A stretch of 57,260 bases of DNA from Gilliamella sp. wkB308. GTDB lineage: Bacteria; Pseudomonadota; Gammaproteobacteria; Enterobacterales; Orbaceae. Shown here piece after piece: positions 42,714 to 52,889 of the stretch. Numbering within the stretch: position 1 is the stretch's first letter; each line of letters opens with the position of its first letter. The notes beneath the pieces were generated by a model. That model made no database searches. It saw nothing but the letters and a program-made list of their open reading frames with translations, and was not told the origin of the DNA. The DNA lies in contig NZ_LZGN01000025.1 in NCBI RefSeq assembly GCF_001690185.1, positions 1-57,260 of the forward strand. Reading direction: 5' to 3'. The translations under genes were made by a program, and so were the position numbers.

Positions 42714-44327
42714 ATGAAAAAGAATGTGATATTTGGTTTTTTGGGTAATGTGCTGGATAACCGAGGTAGAGGTAAAAAACGCTGGGCGCGTTGGCGGCCA
42801 ACGATTGATTTGTGCAGACAAGCTGATTTAGCTATTTCTCGTTTGGAACTGCTTTATTTTGCCAATGATGAGCAGCTACTTTGTGATATTGTTAATGATA
42901 TAAAAATTCTATCCCCTAATACCGAAATTAAACCTATTGTCATTAATATTGCTGATCCATGGGATTTTGAGCAGGTTTATACTTGTTTATTTGATATTGC
43001 TAAACGATATTCTTTTGATCCAGATAAAGAAGATTACTATTTGCATATCACAACCGGAACCCATGTAGCGCAAATTTGTTGGTTCTTATTAGCTGAATCA
43101 CGTTACTACCCAGCTAAGTTATTGCAAACGTCACCACCAGTAAAATCAAATAAAGTTGAAGAAAGAATTTATAATAATGAGGCGGAACTGATTGCCAATA
43201 GTCCTAAAGGAAAAGCTAACACCATTGATTTGAATCTTAATCGTTATGATCAAATTCTTAACCGCTTTCAGCAATATGCCAGTGAAGCTACCGAGCTTTT
43301 AAAATCGGGAATCCCCACACGCAATCAACTGTTTAACCAGTTAATTGCTGAAATCGAACAAGTGGCCAGCCGTTCTTATGCCCCTATGTTATTATGTGGG
43401 CCAACTGGTGCAGGAAAATCATTTTTAGCGAAACAGATCTATTTACTTAAACAAAGTAACCATCAAATCAGTGGTCAATTTGTTGAGATTAACTGCGCCA
43501 CCTTACGTGGCGATAGTGCTATATCTACCTTATTTGGTCATGTCAAAGGCGCGTTTACGGGGGCAAATCTGGCGCGGACTGGATTGTTAAAAAGTGCCGA
43601 TGGAGGATTGCTGTTTTTAGATGAGATCGGGGAGCTTGGGTTAGACGAGCAAGCAATGCTATTAAAAGCGATTGAAGAAAAGCAATTTTATCCATTTGGT
43701 AGTGATAAACCAATTAAGAGTGATTTTCAGCTGATTGCCGGCACCAATAAAGACCTTAAACAGGCAATCAGTCAAGGTGAGTTTCGCGAAGATCTGTATG
43801 CCCGTATTAATCTGTGGACTTATACATTGCCAAGGCTAGCCGAGCGTAAAGAGGATATCGAACCGAATATTGATTATGAACTGGCGCGTTACGCCAAAGA
43901 ATATGGCTTGATGCCACGTTTTAATCGTGAGTCGCGCAGTGCCTATTTACAGTTTGCAATTTCGAATGAAGCATTATGGAAAGGAAACTTTCGTGAACTC
44001 ACCGCATCTATTACGCGTATGGCAACGCTGGCACCACAAGGTAATATTACAATTGAGCAAGTCGAACAAGAGATTAAACGTTTAAAACAAAACTGGCAAG
44101 GCGATCAGCCAAATAATTCATTAATTCCACAAGAAATAGATGAATTTGATCGCCACCAATTAGAAAAAGTTATCGAGATATGTCAAAAAAGTGCCAGTCT
44201 ATCAGAAGCTGGTCGAAAGCTTTTTGCTGTTTCGAGAACCAAAAAACAGAAGAGTAATGATGCCGACAGGCTGAAAAAATATTTGGCGAAGTTTGGGCTG
44301 AGTTGGGATGAGATTAAACAGGTATAA
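42714..44327 (+). CDS. rtcR: RtcR, sigma54-dependent activator of RNA-repair genes
   Basis: 537 residues. The N-terminal ~185 residues are the RtcR/CARF-like sensor (MKKNVIFGFLGNVLDNRG and YYLHITTGTHVAQICWFLLA), thought to bind damaged-RNA ends. The AAA+ domain has Walker A GPTGAGKS (~229-236), the sigma54 contact loop GAFTGA (~279-284) and Walker B LLFLDEIGE. The C-terminal ~60 residues hold the DNA-binding part (SEAGRKLFAVSRTK). It is divergent from its target unit and ends 14 bp inside the convergent 285-residue gene. Confidence 0.95.
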   Translation: MKKNVIFGFLGNVLDNRGRGKKRWARWRPTIDLCRQADLAISRLELLYFANDEQLLCDIVNDIKILSPNTEIKPIVINIADPWDFEQVYTCLFDIAKRYSFDPDKEDYYLHITTGTHVAQICWFLLAESRYYPAKLLQTSPPVKSNKVEERIYNNEAELIANSPKGKANTIDLNLNRYDQILNRFQQYASEATELLKSGIPTRNQLFNQLIAEIEQVASRSYAPMLLCGPTGAGKSFLAKQIYLLKQSNHQISGQFVEINCATLRGDSAISTLFGHVKGAFTGANLARTGLLKSADGGLLFLDEIGELGLDEQAMLLKAIEEKQFYPFGSDKPIKSDFQLIAGTNKDLKQAISQGEFREDLYARINLWTYTLPRLAERKEDIEPNIDYELARYAKEYGLMPRFNRESRSAYLQFAISNEALWKGNFRELTASITRMATLAPQGNITIEQVEQEIKRLKQNWQGDQPNNSLIPQEIDEFDRHQLEKVIEICQKSASLSEAGRKLFAVSRTKKQKSNDADRLKKYLAKFGLSWDEIKQV

Positions 44328-45171
44328 CTGAATGAATAGCATCAGAGAACTTTTTTTCTATATTATGAATTTTGACTTGTTTTAATACGATTTTATTTGG
44401 TGTTGAACAATGATGAACTAAATAGCAATATAAAAAAGTTAACAGTTGGGCTCGATTAAAAAGTTGTTGGAATGAATAAGAAAGCGGCGTATCAAGATAT
44501 TTGATATGAATGGATAAGGTTTTATCGATTAAATGGTTAGTAATATTTTTCAGTGGTTCACTATTTTTCTGTAATTGAGGTAGTCCGAAATTCGTGGTTA
44601 AATGATAGAGAGTTGAATAATCTGATATACGACTAAGTTGATTGCAAAAAGTTCTAAACTGTTTTATTAAATAAGCATCTAAATAACATTCTTTAATTTT
44701 GAGATGAAAATGTTTTGAATTATCGATAGGTTGTATAATTCCCGCCACCTCATATACTGCGATGGTCGCATAAATATACAAACCGACTAATGTATCTTGC
44801 CCTTGTGATGATAATTCATCAAAGTTAAGGTTAGCTTTTTCGAGATCTTCCGAAATTATTTCTTTGTACAAATTTAATTGCGCTAAGAAATTTGCTTCTT
44901 CACCTGTGTTGCTATCATTAAGCACTAAATAAATTCCACAAATATAAGTTTGGTAGTAATTAAATTTAGTTGTATTAAAAACAAAATGTAACACAGACTG
45001 TTTATATCGTTTTACTATTTTAGCTAATGATTTACTAACATATTTATCGATTAATTTATTCGAGCATTGCCAAGGTGAATATAATAACCCTTTAAACAAT
45101 GCGTTGATTTCAGGGTTACTATTTTGCTTATTGGTGATTATTTCTAGCAAATCAATTTGTTCTTGACGCAT
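44314..45171 (-). CDS. Uncharacterised 285-residue protein at the end of the hsd operon
   Basis: It starts 3 bp after hsdS, so it is probably translated from the same transcript as hsdRMS. It is helical and soluble (MRQEQIDLLEIITNKQNSNP, KLIDKYVSKSLAKIVKRYKQ, HHCSTPNKIVLKQVK near the end). I recognise no domain and there is no signal peptide. It could be an accessory of the type I system (inhibitor, regulator, or an added effector) or an unrelated passenger. It overlaps rtcR at their convergent 3' ends by 14 bp. Confidence 0.6.
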   Translation of the reverse strand: MRQEQIDLLEIITNKQNSNPEINALFKGLLYSPWQCSNKLIDKYVSKSLAKIVKRYKQSVLHFVFNTTKFNYYQTYICGIYLVLNDSNTGEEANFLAQLNLYKEIISEDLEKANLNFDELSSQGQDTLVGLYIYATIAVYEVAGIIQPIDNSKHFHLKIKECYLDAYLIKQFRTFCNQLSRISDYSTLYHLTTNFGLPQLQKNSEPLKNITNHLIDKTLSIHIKYLDTPLSYSFQQLFNRAQLLTFLYCYLVHHCSTPNKIVLKQVKIHNIEKKFSDAIHSVIPV

Positions 45172-45174
45172 TGA

Positions 45175-46506
45175 TTATTTTTTCTTTTTGTTTTTATTGT
45201 TTTGTTCGCGTTCAACTTGAATTTTTTCAAGTAAGGATGCAGCTGAATTTTCACCCGTAATTAAATCAGGATTTTTAGTGCGCCATTGGGCGGTTAATTC
45301 ACCACGAAACGCTTTGGCTAAAATTGATTGCGGTAAATGATTCACTTTTTCTAAAGCTATATTAACCTGTTGTTCAATTTTATCAGCATAGGCAAATAAT
45401 TGTTCTACACGACGGACGATTTCGTTTTGTTCTTCTAGTGAAGGAATTTGAATTGGATATTCGCCAAGTTTTTGAGCATTAATATTAGATTGACTCACTC
45501 CATCTGATTTGACTTCATAACAATATTGCTTTGCTTCTGGACTATTCAAATTGTAATTAAGATATTCAGGGATTAAATCATCTAAGCATTGAATTTTAAT
45601 TAAATAACCTGCATAAATAGCTTTTCTTTCACCTCTATAAATAGAAGTTTTACCTACTAACTCTGGACTATTTGTTCTATTAAATAATACATCTCCGGCT
45701 ATTAATTCATACTTATCTATCTCTGTTTGATCAGATGTATAAACTAAATCAGTCCAGTCTAAATTCCCATTTTTAAGATTTCCCATTCTCAAAACAGGAA
45801 CAGAACCAACTTTTTTAGATTTTGTAGATGTTCCATATGAAGGTTTTTTAATAAAATCTTTAAGTTTTCCATTTTTCCAATCATTTAGATTTTTACTTTC
45901 TCGCCATTCTCCCGTTAACTTACCACTCACGGCATCCGATAACACTGACTGCCGAAACTGTTTTAGAAGTTCGGGAATTTGTTCAAGGCGTGATTTTGTT
46001 TCTTGTACTTGGGCTAGTAATAAGTCAAGTTTTTCAGCTATGATTTTTTGTTCATTGAACGGTGGTAGTAAAAATACAAATGAATTTAGATCATCTTTAT
46101 TAAATCCATTTTGAGCTGAACGAGATAATAATCTTAAGGATCCTTGAAATAGTTCTGATTCTAAGTATGCTTTCAAAAATCTTCTATCTAAATATTTACC
46201 AAATAATACTTTAGCTAAAGCAACATTATAAGCACCTTTCATTCCAGTACAGATACGTCCTAAAGATGCCCCGTAACGTCCTATTAATACATCATCTTTA
46301 TCACATAATTTTAATTTAGATGTTATTGGTATAAATGTTGGGACAGGTTTGTCGCCAAAATCTCGAATTTGAAGAAGGCGTATATAGCCTTCTTTTACTT
46401 GATCTAGAAAATTAGATTTGGGTGGTTGAGTACCACCTTGTATATCCAAGACATCAGTAAATTTAGTAACAATCCAACCTTCAGGTACAAGAAGAATATC
46501 GCTCAT
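45175..46506 (-). CDS. hsdS: Type I restriction specificity subunit HsdS
   Basis: 443 residues with two target-recognition domains, each followed by a conserved helix. The first conserved region is FNEQKIIAEKLDLLLAQVQE with LLKQFRQSVLSDAVSGKLTG (~160-210). The second is EEQNEIVRRVEQLFAYADKI with LPQSILAKAFRGELTAQWR (~360-420). It sets the bipartite recognition sequence of the modification and restriction complexes. Start and stop overlap hsdM by one base (TAATG). Confidence 0.94.
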   Translation of the reverse strand: MSDILLVPEGWIVTKFTDVLDIQGGTQPPKSNFLDQVKEGYIRLLQIRDFGDKPVPTFIPITSKLKLCDKDDVLIGRYGASLGRICTGMKGAYNVALAKVLFGKYLDRRFLKAYLESELFQGSLRLLSRSAQNGFNKDDLNSFVFLLPPFNEQKIIAEKLDLLLAQVQETKSRLEQIPELLKQFRQSVLSDAVSGKLTGEWRESKNLNDWKNGKLKDFIKKPSYGTSTKSKKVGSVPVLRMGNLKNGNLDWTDLVYTSDQTEIDKYELIAGDVLFNRTNSPELVGKTSIYRGERKAIYAGYLIKIQCLDDLIPEYLNYNLNSPEAKQYCYEVKSDGVSQSNINAQKLGEYPIQIPSLEEQNEIVRRVEQLFAYADKIEQQVNIALEKVNHLPQSILAKAFRGELTAQWRTKNPDLITGENSAASLLEKIQVEREQNNKNKKKK

Positions 46507-48107
46507 TATTCAGTTTCTCCCAAAGCACTCAACAAACTCTCCAACTTATCCAAAGCAACTATTAACTCATCTTTAGCTTGCTTGGCAAGTATGGCGGGTT
46601 CTGGAAGTTTGGTTGCATCCACACTATTTTTATCTTTTAACCAACTGATATCGAGTGAATCCTGTTTTGTGTCAGCAATCCAATCGCGGCTAAAACAGCG
46701 CCATCTTGATTGCGCTAGTTGAACATTAACGTCTAAGTTTTCTTGACTGGCTGACGAGTCTGCTTCGATATCATCTGGATTGAATGACCATTCACCTTCC
46801 TGTCTTGGACTGGTGCCGTCCGGATTGATACCATAAACAGTTTCAAATGGTTGCAAATATTGCTCAGTAAATGGTGTACGTTTACCAAAGTTTGGCATAT
46901 TAGTACGCAAATCATAAACCCAAACATTTTGTGTACAGTTTTCTTGTTGCAGTTTGTCTGTTACTGAGCCCTTAGTGAAAAATAGCACATTGGTTTTTAC
47001 ACCTTGGGCATAAAATATCCCGGTCGGTAAGCGTAGTATTGTATGTAAATTACATTTATTCATTAAATCGCGACGAATATCAGTCCCTTTACCCGCTTCA
47101 AACAATACATTATCAGGCAATACCACGGCAGCTCGACCACCGGGTTTTAAATTACGGTAAATATGTTGTAAAAAAGCTAATTGCTTGTTGGTGGTTTCAT
47201 AAGTTAAGTCTTTACGAGTAATACTGGCATCGCCACCTTTACTGGTACCAAATGGTGGATTAGCGAGAATAATATCCGCAGGTTTTAGGTCTTGCCCAAC
47301 TTGACCAAGTGAATTACCTAATAAAATTGCACCGTCATTACCGCCCTCTATACCGTGTAATAGACAATTCATTAAGGCAAGTCGACGAGTATTTGGCACT
47401 AATTCAACACCAATAAACGCTTCGTTTTTTTGAAAATCAGCTTCTTTAGCATCAAGATCATAATAATCGTTGGTTTGTTGCCGTAAATACTGATCTGCTG
47501 CGACAAGAAATCCTGCCGTTCCGGCAGCAGGATCTTGGATGATGTTTTTTATTTGTGGTTTAATACATCGCACCATGCAATTAATTAGTGGTCTTGGCGT
47601 AAAATACTGACCGGCACCGGATTTTGTTTCATTGGCATTTTTTTCTAATAATCCTTCATAAAGATCGCCCAACCCATCCTTTTGAATACTAAACCAATCA
47701 ATTTGATCTAATGTTTTGATCAGTTTTGCTAAGTGGCGCGGTTCTCGTAATCGAGTTTGTGCATCGGCATAAATGGCGCTTATTAATGGGTCATTATGTA
47801 CTGTCACTTCAATGTATTGTTCTGGATTTTTAGGATCGATTTCTTGACGCTTACCTGTTGATAAGGCTAATAACATGGCTTTATAATCATTTAATAGGGT
47901 AATACCTGATTTATCATTGAGATTAGTCCAACGACAACCAACAGGTAAAGGATGTTTTTGCAAAATCCCTGCTTCGGTATTTTCGTGTACCATTTTAATA
48001 AATAATAAAAGTACTAATTCAGTTACATAATCTGAATAGTTAATACCATCATCACGCAATACATCACATAAATTCCATAGTTTTTGTACTATATTGTTAT
48101 TAGTCAT
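46506..48107 (-). CDS. hsdM: Type I restriction DNA methyltransferase subunit HsdM
   Basis: 533 residues. The N-terminal helical HsdM_N region is VQKLWNLCDVLRDDGINYSD. The SAM-binding motif is DPAAGTAGFLVAADQYL (~189), and the catalytic motif is NPPFG (~281), typical of N6-adenine methylases. With HsdS it methylates host DNA; with HsdR it restricts. It lies between hsdR (111-bp gap) and hsdS (1-bp overlap). Confidence 0.96.
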   Translation of the reverse strand: MTNNNIVQKLWNLCDVLRDDGINYSDYVTELVLLLFIKMVHENTEAGILQKHPLPVGCRWTNLNDKSGITLLNDYKAMLLALSTGKRQEIDPKNPEQYIEVTVHNDPLISAIYADAQTRLREPRHLAKLIKTLDQIDWFSIQKDGLGDLYEGLLEKNANETKSGAGQYFTPRPLINCMVRCIKPQIKNIIQDPAAGTAGFLVAADQYLRQQTNDYYDLDAKEADFQKNEAFIGVELVPNTRRLALMNCLLHGIEGGNDGAILLGNSLGQVGQDLKPADIILANPPFGTSKGGDASITRKDLTYETTNKQLAFLQHIYRNLKPGGRAAVVLPDNVLFEAGKGTDIRRDLMNKCNLHTILRLPTGIFYAQGVKTNVLFFTKGSVTDKLQQENCTQNVWVYDLRTNMPNFGKRTPFTEQYLQPFETVYGINPDGTSPRQEGEWSFNPDDIEADSSASQENLDVNVQLAQSRWRCFSRDWIADTKQDSLDISWLKDKNSVDATKLPEPAILAKQAKDELIVALDKLESLLSALGETE

Positions 48108-48218
48108 TTTTTATCCCAAGTTTATACTCGTATACTTAATAGGCGAGACTAGTATTTTCATCGCCATTATGAATTAGAGTAAATGTATATTTTAGTAACT
48201 TCAAGTGACTTTGCTATA

Positions 48219-51200
48219 TTATGCGGTAAGTGCTGGCCAAATAGCCTCGCTTAATTCATCTAATACCGTATCAAGTTGATTGCCCAATATTTTATCAAGC
48301 TGCTTAGCGCCACCACTATCAGTAAAGCGATGATTAATAAATTCTTTATCAATAACGATCTCAAAGATAATTTGTTTGGCTAAACGATCTAACCAATTGC
48401 GTTGAGCCGGTGTCCAATTATGATTTTGGTAGATTCGTTGCATGGCTTGATTAACGCGTTGTTCAAAAGGAATTAATGGTTCGCCCAAAGCAGCACGTCG
48501 GATATAACCAATAATACTCGCTGCAATATCTTGATTAGTTTGATTGCGTAAGGCAGTGCGTAAATTAGCTTCGGAATAACCTGCACCATCCAATAACAGT
48601 TTAACTTCTTTCAATTGCGCACGGGTTAAATCACGTGGGCGGTTAACAACCACAGACAACGCAGCACTTTCATTTAATTGATTATGAATGAAATGATTAA
48701 AACTGTCTAAATAATCCTCGGGTCTTTGGTGAGAACCATAACTTTGCGAGCGTTCACGAAGATGATCTTCATGTTGAGAAATGAGTGGTAAACGTTCACT
48801 ACCTAGCAATCGATTGACTTCATTTAATTGATTAATTAACCCATGATGTTGTTTGATAAAATTCGCAGCAGATTCAGGACCAATTTTATGTAAATAATTA
48901 TGTAGTTTTTTCGGTTCAACATCCCATAAAGTTTGTAATTCATCTAACTTTTGTCTTAATTCAGGCTTATTTTCCGCTTTTTGCTCAGCCTTACGCAAGA
49001 TTCGCATTAATTTTTGATTTAATTGATTTAAAATTACATCAGCATAAGTTTCACCTGCCATATCACCTGATGTTTGTAATGCTTTAGTTAATAATTTAGG
49101 ATCACTTAGTTCATCAATTAATTGCTCAAGGGTGATATTAGGATCTTTAACTAACGGTTGCATAGTGTTGACGTCTTTTAATGCGACATAAATATCAACC
49201 GGATCATATATTCGAAATACCGTTTTACCTATGTTATCACATCGTCTTGTTGCACGACCAATCATTTGTTCATATAAGATACGGGATTTGACTCGGCGCA
49301 TAAAGACTAAATTACAAATTTTTGGCACATCAATACCGGTTGTTAATAAATCAACAGTGATAGCTATATTTGGATAGCGTTCATTTTTATATTGTTTGAT
49401 TAATTGATCAACTTTATCACTCTGCCCGGTAATCTTAGCGACAGCAGCTTGATTATATTCACCATTATAGAGATTCTTAAATGCATCATCTAATAAGCGT
49501 TTAACCATATCTGCATGCAGATCGGTAGCACAGAAAATTAATGTTTTTTCTTCACCAAACGGATCGAGTTCATTTACCAATTGTTCGCAAATTACTCGGT
49601 TAAAGTTTTCATTTATTACCCGACGATTAAATGCATCTACTTCAAAATTAAGCTCATCTTCTAATTCAGCAGTTTCAATTTCACCGGTTTGCGTATTGAT
49701 GGAGCTTACTTTTTCACCTTTGGTAAACGTAATACCATTTTGTGTTAATAAAGTTTGATAACGTATTGGCGGTTCATGATCAATTAACCAGTCATCGGCA
49801 ACAGCTTCTCGATATGAATAAATATAAACAGGCTTACCAAAAATATCGCTAGTATGTTTTGCGGGTGTTGCCGTTAGCGCAATTTTTACCGCATCAAAAT
49901 AATCTAATACTCGACGATAACTTGATAAATATTGCGTGGCGTCACGTATTGCCATCTCACCTTCTGTCATTTCTTGATCTAATGTATAACCACGATGCGC
50001 CTCGTCAATTATGATGCAATCAAACTGATCGATTAAGGGTGGATTATCGCTCTTAAAAATGCGTTTGACCATTGCTTGCACGGTTGCCACTTGTATTCGT
50101 GTTTCAGCTTCAGTCACCATAGAACCAAGCTCGGCTAAGTTATAGATTTTAGATAAAGTGAGATTTTGTTCTAACGTGGCTTCATTAAAAGAATCTATTG
50201 CCTGTTCTCCTAAAGCGGTACGATCAACTAAAAATAGAATTCGTTTAAATCGTTCAGTTTTTAAAAAGCGGTACATCAAACCTATAATTGTTCGAGTTTT
50301 ACCTGTTCCTGTTGCCATCGCAATTAAAACTGTTCGTATCCCTTTGGAAAGGGTATTTTCTGTCGCAACAATTGCTTTCTCTTGATAATCCCTTAATTGC
50401 AAATAGGCAAATGGTTCTTGTTTTAGTTGTTGTTCAGCGTTTTCTCGACTACGATTAAGTAGATCTAAGAGTCCTTGTGGTGAATGAAAGGATAATAAAG
50501 GACGCTTTAAATTGGCGCCATCACGAACATCACGAAACCATGTTCCTGACTGTTCAGCTAATTGCTTAATGTATGGACGACCATTACAAGAATAAACAAA
50601 AGGAATTTTGTAGTGGCAATCTGATTCATCAGGCCAAGCAATCGTTCTTTTTTCAAGTTCCCATGCACCAATCAATGGTGGTAATACTTGGAAGCCTTTA
50701 CTATAACGTTCAGCTTGACCGATTTTTCCGGAAACATTTTTATTCTTTTTCTTAGCTTCAACAACTGCAATTGGTGTTAATCCCGCAAATAAAACATAAT
50801 CAGCCCATCCTTTTTCGCCTTTATGTTCTGTCGGCCATTCGGCAATGGCTAAATATTTATTTTTTTCTGGGCGAGTACCCTTTTTATAATTTAACTGTTC
50901 GGTGTCAGCTTGCCAACCCGCTTCAATAAGCTGCATATCAATTAAAATTCGTGTGAGTTCTTCGCTTAATTCTATTTGTTGACTTGCTTTCTTAGCTTTC
51001 TTACTTATTGTATTACGAGATACTTTTTGAGCTTTTACGTCTTGTAGAGCAAGTGCTTGTTGTAAATCCTTAATCTTTATTTCATATTCTTTCTGTTGTT
51101 TGAGTAACATTGCCTCATTTTCTTGGGCCTGTTGAGATAGGGATCGCGCCTCTTCATCCATTTTTAAAGCTAAGGTTTCAAATTCAGTCTTTTCTTTAGC

Positions 51201-51740
51201 GAGTAATTCATTAAATTGTTGACTTGAATTGAGTTCAATATTGGCTTGTTCTAGTTCTATTTTAAGTTTACTGATTTCTGACTGTAAACTGCGCAAATGC
51301 TCGCTGGGGTCAACAAGTGGTTTAAAAGGTCCTGGTTTAAATAGCACACCAGCTTGACTAAAAGATTGGTGAAACCATATTGCTAATTTGTAAGCAACTA
51401 AAAGTCCATCTTTTGCTTCTTTGTGCTTGGTTTTAAATTGATGAGTAGCTTTATTTCCTTCAATACGTAATGTATGAAAAAGATTTCGGATAATGGGTTC
51501 TAATTTGAGTTCATTACTAATCTTATACAACAAATCAGACTGAGAAGTGCGTTCATTAAATTCAATACCAGCCTTGGCAGCAATATGTTGTGCCATTGCT
51601 TCAGCTAATTGCCGTAATTTTATTAATGTGGTATTAGGATCACTGCTAAATGCTCGCTCGGCTGTACATGCTAATTCGACAAACAGTGGATCGTGTTCAA
51701 CTAGAAAACCAAAATTTGATTGCTCTTTAATTATTATCAT
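48219..51740 (-). CDS. hsdR: Type I restriction endonuclease subunit HsdR
   Basis: 1173 residues. The N-terminus is DUF4145-like (LVEHDPLFVELACTAERAFS, then LRQLAEAMAQHIAAKAGIEF), followed by a coiled coil (~150-240). The nuclease motif is GWADYVLF...PIAVVEAKKK (~310-328). The SF2 helicase core has ATGTGKTRT (~470), IIDEAHRG (~578), and a late RATRRC motif. It cuts unmodified DNA after ATP-driven translocation. It is the first gene of the hsdRMS operon. The DUF4145-bearing subtype is less common than the EcoKI type. Confidence 0.95.
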   Translation of the reverse strand: MIIIKEQSNFGFLVEHDPLFVELACTAERAFSSDPNTTLIKLRQLAEAMAQHIAAKAGIEFNERTSQSDLLYKISNELKLEPIIRNLFHTLRIEGNKATHQFKTKHKEAKDGLLVAYKLAIWFHQSFSQAGVLFKPGPFKPLVDPSEHLRSLQSEISKLKIELEQANIELNSSQQFNELLAKEKTEFETLALKMDEEARSLSQQAQENEAMLLKQQKEYEIKIKDLQQALALQDVKAQKVSRNTISKKAKKASQQIELSEELTRILIDMQLIEAGWQADTEQLNYKKGTRPEKNKYLAIAEWPTEHKGEKGWADYVLFAGLTPIAVVEAKKKNKNVSGKIGQAERYSKGFQVLPPLIGAWELEKRTIAWPDESDCHYKIPFVYSCNGRPYIKQLAEQSGTWFRDVRDGANLKRPLLSFHSPQGLLDLLNRSRENAEQQLKQEPFAYLQLRDYQEKAIVATENTLSKGIRTVLIAMATGTGKTRTIIGLMYRFLKTERFKRILFLVDRTALGEQAIDSFNEATLEQNLTLSKIYNLAELGSMVTEAETRIQVATVQAMVKRIFKSDNPPLIDQFDCIIIDEAHRGYTLDQEMTEGEMAIRDATQYLSSYRRVLDYFDAVKIALTATPAKHTSDIFGKPVYIYSYREAVADDWLIDHEPPIRYQTLLTQNGITFTKGEKVSSINTQTGEIETAELEDELNFEVDAFNRRVINENFNRVICEQLVNELDPFGEEKTLIFCATDLHADMVKRLLDDAFKNLYNGEYNQAAVAKITGQSDKVDQLIKQYKNERYPNIAITVDLLTTGIDVPKICNLVFMRRVKSRILYEQMIGRATRRCDNIGKTVFRIYDPVDIYVALKDVNTMQPLVKDPNITLEQLIDELSDPKLLTKALQTSGDMAGETYADVILNQLNQKLMRILRKAEQKAENKPELRQKLDELQTLWDVEPKKLHNYLHKIGPESAANFIKQHHGLINQLNEVNRLLGSERLPLISQHEDHLRERSQSYGSHQRPEDYLDSFNHFIHNQLNESAALSVVVNRPRDLTRAQLKEVKLLLDGAGYSEANLRTALRNQTNQDIAASIIGYIRRAALGEPLIPFEQRVNQAMQRIYQNHNWTPAQRNWLDRLAKQIIFEIVIDKEFINHRFTDSGGAKQLDKILGNQLDTVLDELSEAIWPALTA

Positions 51741-51811
51741 TAAGCACTATCTCCATTAAAGTTATATCCTTTATCCTTTTTTATTATCTCAAATTTTGTA
51801 TAATTTTATAG

Positions 51812-52084
51812 CTATTTTTTTATTTTCAAAGCATTTCTTCGGTAGGCTATTTAAGCGGAGTGCCAATTGGTTTTATCATTACCTTAATGTCACCAATTTT
51901 CTTCATATTAATTATGGGAGATGATTATAAATCGATTTTTAATCTAGATTTTATTATGGGGATGTTAGGTATCACATCAATGATAACCCTCAATTTTATA
52001 ATCTACCCGGCAATATTATTATGCTGTCATTATTTTATTGGTGGGATACAAAAAATATCAAGTAAGCTTGCTTTGAAGCAATAA
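51812..52084 (+). pseudogene. 5'-truncated paralogue of the membrane immunity gene
   Basis: The frame is open for 90 codons after a TAG at 51809, without a good start (a GTG lies at 51860). Its last ~50 codons are identical to the end of the immunity gene at 32842-33285. The preceding ~30 residues (GVPIGFIITLMSPIFFILIM) align with but differ from GVLIGIIIPAMPPIVQMLVM there. The first half and the toxin partner are missing, so it is an orphan remnant. Confidence 0.7.
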
Positions 52085-52889
52085 TCATTTGTCCGAACTA
52101 GTCAAAAAAACGCCCAACTATTTTAAACTGTTGAACTCATTAGATTGGATTGTTGATATTGAATTATCTGCTGTTATTTTAGGTGTTTCCTAATAAAAAT
52201 TAGTAAAATTAGAATCCAAACTAAAATGCTAAATGATTTTTATTGCAGTTTACGATGAACCTATCAGGCAAGCATAAAATAATCATCACAGGTATGACCA
52301 AGATTAATTAACTACTGCTAAGTCTAAGAAAAATATGCTATATTATTTTTTAATTGATTTTACAAGGTGATAAAATGGATATAAAACTAACCAAGCATGA
52401 CAAACGCTATATTGAAGGCACAGACGATGTCTACAGCATTATGCAACGTGTGTTATTGCGTGATAACCAAATCGACCAAGAAAAAGAGCATCTTTGGATG
52501 ATTGGGATGAATCAAGCTGGTTATATCCTGTATATCGAACTGATTGCACTTGGCAGTTATAAATCGGTCGACGTTGAACCGATGAATGTATTTCGTGTTG
52601 CGGTAATGAAAAACGCCTCACGCGTGATATTAGTACATAACCACCCGTCAGGATCACTGACGCCGTCCGAAGCAGATAAAGATATCACCGATCGCCTAAT
52701 CCAAGTCGGACGAATTTTAAATATCGACCTAATCGACCACCTAATCATCACCCCAAAATCCTATATCAGCTTCCGCAGTACTAAACTTATGGACGAGTTA
52801 GAACAAAGCCTAAAATACGTCCCAACTTATCAAGTGGTTGAACGTATTCGTAAGGAAGAAAAGTTGATTGCTAAAGAGAAGTTGGCGGT
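51937..52889. repeat. Direct repeat, right copy
   Basis: Counterpart of 33138-34090 at a constant offset of 18,799 bp. Left of 51937 the two copies become merely homologous, and right of 52889 the radC-like tails differ. So a conserved block is flanked by variable ends, the pattern expected of recombination between paralogous cassettes. Confidence 0.95.

Noticed and set aside
33138-52889. Composite transposon with flanking insertion sequences
   Set aside because: The repeats contain no transposase, no terminal inverted repeats and no target-site duplication; their ends fall within genes.
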